Source: an uncultured beta proteobacterium (GTDB taxonomy: Bacteria; Pseudomonadota; Gammaproteobacteria; Burkholderiales; Burkholderiaceae_C). Taken from it: 6,100 nt of DNA. The stretch is taken from NCBI GenBank assembly GCA_903944555.1, contig CAJASG010000052.1, forward strand, positions 1 to 6,100, in the 5' to 3' direction. Both the position numbers and the translations under genes were made by a program. This document shows positions 1 through 6,100 of the stretch, in pieces; within the stretch, counting starts at the first letter, position 1; each line of letters begins with the position of its first letter. A model generated the notes under the pieces. That model did no database searches, was not told the origin of the DNA, and saw only the letters and a list, made by a program, of their open reading frames with translations.

Positions 1-690
1 CTGCGCCCCTGTGGCCACCAGCGTTGGTACCGAGCGCCCTGCCGGTGGTTTAAAGCCCTGCACTACCTGGTCCACCAGCGCCTGCACCGGTGTGGGTTCA
101 AACACAAAATCCTTGCCCTTGCGCGCTTCGATTCGGGCCAAATCGAGCAACTCATTCAATATCGATGCCATCAGTTCCGATTGCTTATGGATGATCGTCA
201 GAAACTCGCGCTGACTTGCTGCATCAAGCTCCTGTGAGAGCAACACTTCGGCAAACCCATAAATACTGGCCATGGGCGTACGCAACTCGTGTGCCGCCGT
301 GGACAAAAATTCGCTCTTCATGCGGTCCACCTCAGTCTCGTGGGTGATATCGCGCAGGTAAAGAACCTGTGACACGTTGCCGGTCTGCGCTTCACGCAGC
401 CCTACTTCAATCACGCGTTTACTAGCATTGTCCAATTCGAACACCTGCCGTCGCCCCGCGCTCACATCGACATTCATGGCCTGTAACGCTGCAAGGCCAG
501 GAAATGGGGCCTCAGGCAGGCAGAGTAAAGAAAGCCGCTGTGAAAAATCTGCTTCGTTCAATCCCACCATGTCACGGGCCTCAAGCGAAGTCATGCGGGT
601 AAACGCCGGATTGACATATTTCACACACCGGTCGCCGTCAAAGGACACGAATCCGTCTGGGCTGAGCACGAATATCGCCTTGAGTTGCCC
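1..690 (-). repeat. Paralogous kinase module, copy A (PAS3 plus HisKA)
   Basis: Codons 505-734 of the membrane kinase align without a gap to codons 276-505 of the soluble kinase. A hand count gives about 136 identical residues of 229. The strongest blocks are THETEVD, KSEFLSTAAHELRTPM, LNELLDLARIEAR and GKDFVF; the weakest is the middle of PAS3. The copy probably continues left of the window into the ATPase domain. It is a diverged gene duplication, not a recent exact repeat. Confidence 0.85.
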
Positions 691-2202
691 TGCATGCTCG
701 CGTTCGCGCTCTTCAGACGCACGTCGTTCTGTTACGTCGCTGTGCGAACCGGACATCCGAACGACCTTGCCGTTCACATCAAGCAGGGCACGGCCACGGT
801 CAAGAATCCAGATAAAACGTCCATCCTTGCAGCGCATGCGGTGCTCGCACTGGTAAAAGGCCGTCTCGCCGCGCAGGTGGCGTTGCAACTCTGCCAGGGC
901 ACCCTCCAGATCATCCGGATGCACCCGGCTCGTCCATTCGTCAAGGTTCGCACCAATTTCGTCAGAGCGGTACCCCAGCATGGTCTTCCAGCGCTCTGAG
1001 AAATACACCTCGTTGGTCTGCGGATTCCAGTCCCAAATGCCATCATTGGCACCACTCACTGCAAGCTCCCAGCGTTGCTCGCTGTCTGCTAGCAAGTTGG
1101 TTTTTTTCTGCATGGTCTGTTCGGCCTCCAGGCGATCCGTGATGTCCTGGGTGAATGACAAATGGCTCAACCCGGGATGGGCCTCACTGACAAAGGGTGT
1201 TGCACGGGATTCCATCCATTTGTGGTGACCCTTGAGTCCGATAATTTCATAGATCAAGTCTCCCGTTTCACCGTCACAAATACGTTTATGAAAAGCCATA
1301 AAGGCAGCCCGATGGCCGGGTGCGATCAGGTCATAGACATTTTTACCGACAACCTCTTCAGCGGATTCAGCTTCAACCAAGGCAAGATAGGCCGGGTTCA
1401 GTGTAATCAGCGTGCCGTCGCGAGCCATCAGTTTGATGCCCACGGGCGAGGTTTCAATAATGGTTCGCGCAAAGAGTTCACTGCGCTTGAGGTCGCGCTG
1501 AGCGGCTTGCAAACGCATCCCCATTCGGTTGAAAGTTTCCGCGAGATGACGCAGCTCGGGGCTGCCCCGTGGAATCAGTTGCTTATTCAGTACGCCATTG
1601 GCCATGGCATTGGCACCAATTTCAAGTTGCGTGAGGGGTGCCAAGCTCTTGCGCAGCACCAGCCAGATGCCAAAGAAGTCCAGCGCAATGGCCAGCATCA
1701 AAATTATCATCTGGCGTTTCAGGTGTTGCCATGACCGATCGGCCAAGCGTTGCGAGCTGAGGGTCAGCCTCACTTCGCCATAGTTGCGCCCACCGATCAC
1801 GACCCCTGCGCTGCCCGAAATCTCGGAAAAATCAAAGCTTGAAATAAACCAGGCAGGCGCGATCGTTGCAGTGTCATTAACTTTACTGCGCAGAATTGTG
1901 CCTCCAACATCGTGAAACTCCACTGTAGCAACGAGCGGGCGTGTCACATACCGGTTCAGGGTTTGTTGCAAAGACGCAAAATCACCGACCGCAACCCAGT
2001 CTGCCAGGTGGGTGGGTAGGGTATCGAGCTCTGCGGCCAAGTTGGCTTGAAGGTCAGTGCGGGTCTCGACCGCATCCTGACGCGCCGTCACCGTCAGCAA
2101 GGCGATACCGGAAATAATCAATGCGATGCCTGCGGTGCTCAGTAACCGAGCGATAAAGGGCAGTCGATCCCAAAAGTCTAGCAGTGCGCGTGCACTTGAC
2201 AT
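1..2202 (-). CDS. Membrane-bound PAS sensor histidine kinase (C-terminus cut by window edge)
   Basis: This is an inner-membrane sensor kinase; 734 residues are visible and the frame is still open at base 1. In order: a short cytoplasmic N-terminus; TM1 at about 16-38; a periplasmic region at about 40-163 that I cannot assign to a named family; TM2 at about 165-183 (MIILMLAIALDFFGIW); HAMP at about 184-236; PAS1 at about 240-360; PAS2 at about 375-497, with the WDWN and HPDD motifs of PAS_3 type; PAS3 at about 503-622; and the HisKA dimerisation domain at about 626-692. The H-box is AAHELRTPM, with phosphoacceptor His638 and the E-x-x-T phosphatase motif. The ATP-binding domain must lie beyond the left edge. 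The ATG at 2202 is 2 nt after the stop of the binding-protein gene and has no strong Shine-Dalgarno, which suggests translational coupling. From PAS3 onward it is a close paralogue of the kinase at 3181-5112. Kinase identity is certain; the ligand and partner regulator are not visible. Confidence 0.95.
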   Translation of the reverse strand, partial: MSSARALLDFWDRLPFIARLLSTAGIALIISGIALLTVTARQDAVETRTDLQANLAAELDTLPTHLADWVAVGDFASLQQTLNRYVTRPLVATVEFHDVGGTILRSKVNDTATIAPAWFISSFDFSEISGSAGVVIGGRNYGEVRLTLSSQRLADRSWQHLKRQMIILMLAIALDFFGIWLVLRKSLAPLTQLEIGANAMANGVLNKQLIPRGSPELRHLAETFNRMGMRLQAAQRDLKRSELFARTIIETSPVGIKLMARDGTLITLNPAYLALVEAESAEEVVGKNVYDLIAPGHRAAFMAFHKRICDGETGDLIYEIIGLKGHHKWMESRATPFVSEAHPGLSHLSFTQDITDRLEAEQTMQKKTNLLADSEQRWELAVSGANDGIWDWNPQTNEVYFSERWKTMLGYRSDEIGANLDEWTSRVHPDDLEGALAELQRHLRGETAFYQCEHRMRCKDGRFIWILDRGRALLDVNGKVVRMSGSHSDVTERRASEEREREHAGQLKAIFVLSPDGFVSFDGDRCVKYVNPAFTRMTSLEARDMVGLNEADFSQRLSLLCLPEAPFPGLAALQAMNVDVSAGRRQVFELDNASKRVIEVGLREAQTGNVSQVLYLRDITHETEVDRMKSEFLSTAAHELRTPMASIYGFAEVLLSQELDAASQREFLTIIHKQSELMASILNELLDLARIEARKGKDFVFEPTPVQALVDQVVQGFKPPAGRSVPTLVATGAQ

Positions 2203-2204
2203 AA

Positions 2205-3059
2205 CTATTTGATGTCTTTCACCAAGGTTTGTCGGTAAAAATCAACGTAACTCGCGTAGTCCGACGCACTGGCGGCACGAAAGCCATAAGGGGGCTTTTG
2301 CCCGATGAGGGCCGCCGTTGATTCCAGAATCTGGATGCCTTCTGGGTCGCCGTCCATTGCATCAATTGCATTTTTGATGCTGTCGGCAAGTTTTTTGGGT
2401 ACCCGAGGGTGCACGGAAATAGGCAAGTTGTTGAAGCCGTGGGACTCCCATAGCACGCGGTAGCTCATGCCTTCACGCTGGGCATAGGCTTTCATGACCT
2501 GGTTGTTGACGCCGGCCGCCACCACTTTGCCGGCCTTGAGCTGGGCGATGATCCCTTCCTGATTGCCACCAAAAACCGGAATGACCTGTATGTTTTGTCG
2601 CAGTATTTGATCCATGGGCACGGCATAGCCCACAAAGGCGGCCAGCGAGGGGAATCCAACCTCTTTGCCATCCAGCTCCTTTAGCGTCTGAATGGAAGAA
2701 TCTGTCAAGGTAACAATCTGGCCGGTGATCGCTTCATCGCGTGGGCGCAAGATGACCTGGTAATTGGCCTGCGCCATTTTGGGCAAAAAGATGGTGTTCG
2801 AATAAACAAAGTCGAAGAGGCCCATCTCCGTGGCCTCGTTGGACTCGGGTGCGGTGCGGGCCACTTTGAGCACCAGTTTGACCCCCGTTTTTCGCTCGAC
2901 GTAGTCCAAAATTGGATTCCAATACTGAGCGGTAAGCACGGGGCTGCGTTGTGACAGCACGCCAAATGACCAATTTTCTGCTGCAAGCAGTTGAGGGGTC
3001 GTCAAGCCAGTGACCACAAGGGTCAAGGCGCTGATCAATAAGTTCTTTATCTTCATCAT
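2205..3059 (-). CDS. PhnD-family periplasmic substrate-binding protein, probably a sensory accessory of the adjacent kinase
   Basis: A complete 284-residue protein. Residues 1-27 form a signal peptide: MMKIK, a hydrophobic core, then cleavage probably after LLAA (A27|E28). There is no lipobox cysteine, so the mature protein should be free in the periplasm. The body matches the phosphate/phosphite/phosphonate binding family (PhnD/PtxB/AioX): FGVLSQRSP near 32-40, YWNPILDYVERKTG at 46-59, FDFVYSN at 82-88, LKELDGKEVGFPS at 126-138 and GGNQEGIIAQLKAGKV at 164-179. It is shorter than E. coli PhnD (338). The turn after FPS is LAAFVG rather than the Ser/Thr-rich turn of phosphonate binders, so the ligand may differ. 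The protein has no cysteine at all. No permease or ATPase gene is next to it; a membrane histidine kinase starts 2 nt downstream. I therefore infer a sensing role, as for AioX-AioS, rather than uptake. The start is one of two adjacent ATGs (3059 or 3056), and a weak GTAGAG lies upstream. Family confidence is high; ligand unknown. Confidence 0.92.
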   Translation of the reverse strand: MMKIKNLLISALTLVVTGLTTPQLLAAENWSFGVLSQRSPVLTAQYWNPILDYVERKTGVKLVLKVARTAPESNEATEMGLFDFVYSNTIFLPKMAQANYQVILRPRDEAITGQIVTLTDSSIQTLKELDGKEVGFPSLAAFVGYAVPMDQILRQNIQVIPVFGGNQEGIIAQLKAGKVVAAGVNNQVMKAYAQREGMSYRVLWESHGFNNLPISVHPRVPKKLADSIKNAIDAMDGDPEGIQILESTAALIGQKPPYGFRAASASDYASYVDFYRQTLVKDIK

Positions 3060-3180
3060 GGATGCTCTACTTTCTATGCCAATTCAAGGCGGACAATTAA
3101 ACGTTTCGCCATCCAATTTCATGAGCGGCGCAGTGCAACCGGTGGCCGCAGCAACCAAGCCAACCAACCCAAAGGGCGCT
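3060..3180 (-). other. 121-nt intergenic gap between the soluble kinase and the PhnD-like gene
   Basis: This is the only gap longer than a few bases in the window. It is a plausible place for a separate promoter for the binding-protein/membrane-kinase pair, because all other junctions are 2 or 12 nt. The part nearest the binding-protein gene is AT-richer than its surroundings and holds the 8-bp palindrome AAACGTTT (3099-3106). CAATT occurs three times on the plus strand (3080, 3094, 3115). The far part has CCAA/CAAC-like short repetition around 3151-3171. I found no convincing -35/-10 pair, no correctly spaced sigma-54 site and no hairpin followed by a T-run, so neither a promoter nor a terminator is called. 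Confidence 0.5.
3065..3070 (-). promoter_or_regulatory. Weak ribosome binding site of the PhnD-like gene
   Basis: Minus-strand GTAGAG lies 5 nt before the first ATG (3059) and 8 nt before the second (3056). The spacing slightly favours the second ATG, which would remove one methionine from the signal peptide and change nothing else. The match to the Shine-Dalgarno consensus is modest. Confidence 0.4.
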
Positions 3181-5112
3181 TTACGCAGCTGTTATCGTCA
3201 TATTCCATGTGGTGTTTCCCTGTTGATCATTACGTTCGGTCGTCGGCATCCATAGTGTGACTGTAGTGCCCTGACCAGGCGCACTTATCAGTTCCACTTT
3301 ACCGCCATGCAGCGTAACAATTTCATGCACGATGCTCATACCCAGACCGGTGCCCAATATCTTTCCAGATGTATCGGCCCGGTAGAAGCGTTCGAACACA
3401 CGCCCGAGCTGCACTTCGGTCATGCCGATACCCTGATCTGAAATACGTATTCCGACCAGGCTCGGCGCAAGCGCCTCCCTCTGCGGCTCCAGCACCTCGA
3501 TTTGCACCTGCCCGCCATCGGGAGAGTACTTGTAGGCATTGGACAGTACATTCAAAATAACTTGCTGCGCTTTCTGTGGGTCCGCAAAAATGGTTGGGGA
3601 AGTCGAGGGCATGACGAGCACTGGGGCCGCACGCCCAACCGGCAGCTTAAATCCGGTGACAACCGCGTTGATCAGCGCATGCGTTGGTGTCTGCACAAAA
3701 ACAAAATCCTTGCCCTGACGGGCCTCGATTCTTGCCAGGTCCAACAACTCATTGAGCACGTTGGCCATCAACTCTGATTGTCGGTAAATGATTTCGTGCA
3801 ACTCCTTGCGGGCAATGTCATCCAGCCGCTCGGTCAACAACACCTCGGAAAAGCCCAAGATGCTGGTCATGGGTGTGCGCAACTCGTGTGCCGCAGTGGA
3901 CAGGAATTCGCTCTTCAACTGGTCTACTTCGGTCTCGTGGGTTACATCACGAAAGTACAAAATTTGCGACACGGCGGAACCTTCACTTAAACGCAGACCG
4001 ACCTCAATCACGCGTTTTCCGCCTAACCACAGTTCAAAAAACTCTTTTCGCTCCGGCTCTTTCCCCAGCATGCCGTCACGCAATACCTGCACGCCCCGAA
4101 ACGGGCCAGCCACTGCGCAGCGGCTGGAGAGCACGCGTGAGAAGTCCCGCTCATCCAGGCCAAGCAACTGCGCTGCATCAATTCCAGTCATGCGGGTGAA
4201 GGCAGGGCTGACATATTTGACACAGTGTGATGCATCAAACGAGGCAAAGCCATCCGGACTCAGATCGAAAATGGCGTCGAGTTGCTCCGTCCGTTCCTGC
4301 AACTGCATCTTGGCCAGCTTCTGGTCCGTCACGTCCTGGGCAAACCCCACCGTTCCGACCACCACCCCACTGCCGGACAGCAGCGGCTTGACGAAGACCT
4401 CAATCCAGCGGGCATCCCCAGCTGCGCTTTGCTGCTCGACTCGGGTTTCTTCGCTCTTGCCTTCAATGACGCGGCGGTCAATGGCGCGAAACGCGAGTGC
4501 CTTGCCGTGCGACCACAGATCGAAGTCGGTCAGCCCCACCACCGTTCGGGGTGAAGCGTGCCCACAATCGTTCGCGAACACCTGGTTCACCGCCAAGTAG
4601 CATCCCTCGGCATCCTTGAGCCAGAATTGAAAAGGCAGGTTGTCCAAGGTGGCGCGCAGATACAACTCGCGCTCATGCAAACGATGTGTCGCCTCTTCCA
4701 AGGCTTTCGCTTGCACCAGCGCGTCCCGGTCACGCATATGCGCAGTGACGTCGGTGCGCACAGACAGGTATTTTTCCACCCTCCCGTTGGGGTCCAGGAT
4801 CGGTGAAATCTGCGTCTGCACCCAATACAAAGCGCCAGACTTGGAGCGATTGCATATCACCCCAATCCACACATGACCTGCAGAAATAATACGCCAAACT
4901 TCTACCCAGAATGCAGCCGGTTGCGCCCGCGAATTCACGATACTGTGCTTGCTTCCAATCAACTCATCCCGGGCGTAGCCGCTCACACGGCAGAACTGAT
5001 CGTTGACATAGATGATGGTTCCGGCCAAATCCGTGATGGACACCAGCGAATGCTGGTCAAACGCCTCCAACAATGCTTTTTGTTCATGCGCAGAACAGTC
5101 TTGGTAGTGCAT
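3181..5112 (-). CDS. Soluble three-PAS sensor histidine kinase
   Basis: A complete 643-residue kinase with no membrane segment, so it should act in the cytoplasm. PAS1 (about 13-126) resembles the Aer/NifL-type PAS: VSGYARDELIG at 43-53, His56, then VWIGVICNRSKSG and YWV (Trp82, Asn88, Arg89, Trp97). In that family such domains often bind FAD and sense redox state or oxygen. PAS2 (about 147-265) begins NLPFQFWLKD; PAS3 (about 271-395) begins LSPDGF. HisKA (about 396-463) carries AAHELRTPM with His409. The ATPase domain (about 505-622) has an N-box with Asn521 and Asn525, a G1 box DQGIGM (559-564), an F-box RVFERFYR (571-578) and a G2 box GTGLGMSIV (587-595), so all catalytic motifs are present. 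About 20 residues extend past the usual end of the domain. It starts 12 nt after the HD-GYP gene, behind a good ribosome binding site, so the two are probably co-transcribed and the HD-GYP regulator is the natural candidate phosphoacceptor. That pairing is inference. Confidence 0.96.
   Translation of the reverse strand: MHYQDCSAHEQKALLEAFDQHSLVSITDLAGTIIYVNDQFCRVSGYARDELIGSKHSIVNSRAQPAAFWVEVWRIISAGHVWIGVICNRSKSGALYWVQTQISPILDPNGRVEKYLSVRTDVTAHMRDRDALVQAKALEEATHRLHERELYLRATLDNLPFQFWLKDAEGCYLAVNQVFANDCGHASPRTVVGLTDFDLWSHGKALAFRAIDRRVIEGKSEETRVEQQSAAGDARWIEVFVKPLLSGSGVVVGTVGFAQDVTDQKLAKMQLQERTEQLDAIFDLSPDGFASFDASHCVKYVSPAFTRMTGIDAAQLLGLDERDFSRVLSSRCAVAGPFRGVQVLRDGMLGKEPERKEFFELWLGGKRVIEVGLRLSEGSAVSQILYFRDVTHETEVDQLKSEFLSTAAHELRTPMTSILGFSEVLLTERLDDIARKELHEIIYRQSELMANVLNELLDLARIEARQGKDFVFVQTPTHALINAVVTGFKLPVGRAAPVLVMPSTSPTIFADPQKAQQVILNVLSNAYKYSPDGGQVQIEVLEPQREALAPSLVGIRISDQGIGMTEVQLGRVFERFYRADTSGKILGTGLGMSIVHEIVTLHGGKVELISAPGQGTTVTLWMPTTERNDQQGNTTWNMTITAA
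3598..4287 (-). repeat. Paralogous kinase module, copy B (PAS3 plus HisKA)
   Basis: This is the partner of the module at 1-690, in the same orientation and about 3.6 kb away. Homology begins abruptly at the start of PAS3 (EQLDAIF here, GQLKAIF in the other). Upstream of that point the two kinases have different domains, so the duplication joined a shared transmitter to separate inputs, or one copy had its N-terminus replaced. Confidence 0.85.
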
Positions 5113-5119
5113 AGGTACG

Positions 5120-5124
5120 CTCCG
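5120..5124 (-). promoter_or_regulatory. Ribosome binding site of the soluble PAS kinase
   Basis: On the minus strand CGGAG lies 7 nt upstream of the ATG at 5112, inside the 12-nt gap after the HD-GYP stop codon (TAG at 5127-5125). The good match and spacing support the ATG at 5112 as the start and independent initiation within one transcript. Confidence 0.7.
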
Positions 5125-6100
5125 CTACAGGGCCTTTTCAAGGTAGTCGGCTTTTTTTTGCAGATCGCTATCGACATCCGCAAACTGAATCGCAATGGCC
5201 TGAAACTCGACGTCGAGTGCCAAAAACGCATCCACCACATCGGGGTCAAAATGCCGCCCCCGTCCTTCGACGATGATGCCCGTTGCCTGGGCATGGGACA
5301 TACCCAGCTTATAGACCCGCTTACTAATCAGTGCATCGTAGACATCCACAAGCGCCATCAGCCGTGCGGAAATAGGGATTGCATCCCCAAGCAGTCCCTG
5401 GGGGTAGCCAGTACCGTCCCACTTTTCGTGATGGGAGTACACGATCTCTTCCGCGATCACCAGGAAGTCGATATGCCCGCCTGTCGTCTTCTGGGCGTTC
5501 ACGAGGGCTTCATAGCCGAGTGCCGGGTGGGTCTGCATGATCGCAAACTCCTCCTGCTCAAACCGACCGGGTTTGAGCAAAATCCGGTCTGGAATGCCAA
5601 CTTTTCCGATGTCATGCAAGGGCGCGCATTTAAAGAGCGTGCTCACCATGTCACCGCTCAAAAAGTTCGAAAAACGTGGGTGGGTTTTCAGCTGATTCCC
5701 AAGTAAGCGCATGTAGTGCTGGGTACGCCGCAAATGGTTGCCCGTGTCCGAGTCGCGTGTTTCTGCCAACGAGGCCATGGCAAGAATCGTGACATCCTGC
5801 AGCGCCACTAGCTGTTGCGTGCGCTTGGACACCTCAAAGGCCAAATACTCGTTGTTCACCCGCAAGGTTCTGGCGTTGGCAGCGTCCACCAAATGCGCCT
5901 TCACGCGGGACAATAAAACAGGGGGGCTGATGGGGCGTGATACGTAATCCACCGCGCCCAAGTCCATTCCAATTTGCTCACTTTCCACATCGTTTTTACT
6001 GGTCAGGAAAATGATGGGGATGTGGTTTGAAAACGGATCGGCCTTCAGGCGCCGGCACACCTCGTAGCCATCCATATCGGGCATCATGATGTCCAGCAAA
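5125..6100 (-). CDS. Receiver/HD-GYP response regulator, c-di-GMP phosphodiesterase (N-terminus cut by window edge)
   Basis: 324 complete codons are visible and the frame runs off the right edge. The first visible codons encode LLDIMMPDMDGYEV, which is the middle of a receiver domain, so the TTG at 6099 is not a start. In visible numbering, Asp3 is the phosphoacceptor and Thr33 the switch threonine. The usual conserved receiver lysine (K-P) is Arg55 (SRP). A helical linker (about 70-105) leads to the HD-GYP domain (about 106-300). This shows RDSDTGNH (115-122), HDIGKVGIPD (162-171), His191, HHEKWDGTGYP (223-233) and DVYDAL (252-257), so the metal and substrate motifs are intact. The family hydrolyses c-di-GMP to pGpG or GMP, as in RpfG. 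Asp118 stands where the trinuclear enzyme PmGH has Glu185; Asp is a common variant there. This is the only output protein in the window and the first gene of the visible run; upstream genes may exist. The function call is strong; active turnover is likely from the motifs but untested. Confidence 0.95.
   Translation of the reverse strand, partial: LLDIMMPDMDGYEVCRRLKADPFSNHIPIIFLTSKNDVESEQIGMDLGAVDYVSRPISPPVLLSRVKAHLVDAANARTLRVNNEYLAFEVSKRTQQLVALQDVTILAMASLAETRDSDTGNHLRRTQHYMRLLGNQLKTHPRFSNFLSGDMVSTLFKCAPLHDIGKVGIPDRILLKPGRFEQEEFAIMQTHPALGYEALVNAQKTTGGHIDFLVIAEEIVYSHHEKWDGTGYPQGLLGDAIPISARLMALVDVYDALISKRVYKLGMSHAQATGIIVEGRGRHFDPDVVDAFLALDVEFQAIAIQFADVDSDLQKKADYLEKAL

Noticed and set aside
1162..1734. 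Plus-strand open frame (190 codons)
   Set aside because: Antisense to the HAMP and PAS1 regions of the membrane kinase, whose minus-strand frame is unbroken over 734 codons.
2205..3059. Naming the binding protein phnD or aioX
   Set aside because: Only the family is supported. The pocket turn differs from PhnD, the protein lacks the cysteine needed by AioX, and neither phn nor aio genes are next to it.
3140..3180. Possible sigma-54 promoter or terminator after the soluble kinase
   Set aside because: TTGGCTTGGTTGC resembles -24/-12 elements but the GG-to-GC spacing is wrong. The only hairpin (CCC TTT GGG) has a 3-bp stem and no T-run.
3788..4600. Plus-strand open frame (270 codons)
   Set aside because: Antisense shadow of the soluble kinase, rich in Ser, Arg and Pro as expected from reading a GC-rich gene backwards; no domain seen.
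4873..5706. Long plus-strand open frame (277 codons)
   Set aside because: It lies antisense across the 3' end of the HD-GYP gene and the 5' end of the soluble kinase, both well-supported by catalytic motifs. Its translation shows no recognisable domain.
6097..6099. TTG as start codon of the HD-GYP regulator
   Set aside because: It encodes a Leu inside the receiver core just before the phosphoacceptor Asp. The receiver's first part must lie beyond the window, so this is an internal codon.

Overview
The window reads as a stretch of a betaproteobacterial chromosome, probably order Burkholderiales (Comamonadaceae-like). That is inferred from the protein families, the moderately high GC judged by eye and the style of the PAS-kinase and HD-GYP proteins; there is no rRNA or other marker to prove it. 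Everything that looks real is on the minus strand, so the genes read from right to left.

Layout in transcription order: (1) 5125-6100, a response regulator with a receiver domain and an HD-GYP c-di-GMP phosphodiesterase domain, cut at its N-terminus by the right edge. (2) 3181-5112, a complete soluble histidine kinase with three PAS domains, 12 nt downstream and with a clear ribosome binding site. (3) A 121-nt gap (3060-3180), the only non-coding stretch of note. (4) 2205-3059, a secreted PhnD-family periplasmic substrate-binding protein. (5) 1-2202, a membrane-bound histidine kinase with a periplasmic sensor region, HAMP and three PAS domains. Only 2 nt separate it from the binding-protein gene, and the left edge cuts it just after the phosphoacceptor domain.

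The set looks like one signalling locus. Proposed flow (inference): the periplasmic binding protein captures a small ligand and presents it to the membrane kinase, as AioX does for AioS or TorT for TorS. The soluble kinase adds an internal, possibly redox, input. The visible output is c-di-GMP breakdown by the HD-GYP regulator. No transporter permease or ATPase gene and no DNA-binding regulator is visible.

The two kinases are paralogues. Their last PAS domain and kinase core align without gaps over about 230 residues (about 59% identical by hand count), while everything N-terminal to this differs. There are no tRNA, rRNA, CRISPR, insertion-sequence or phage features. The long plus-strand open frames are shadows of the minus-strand genes.
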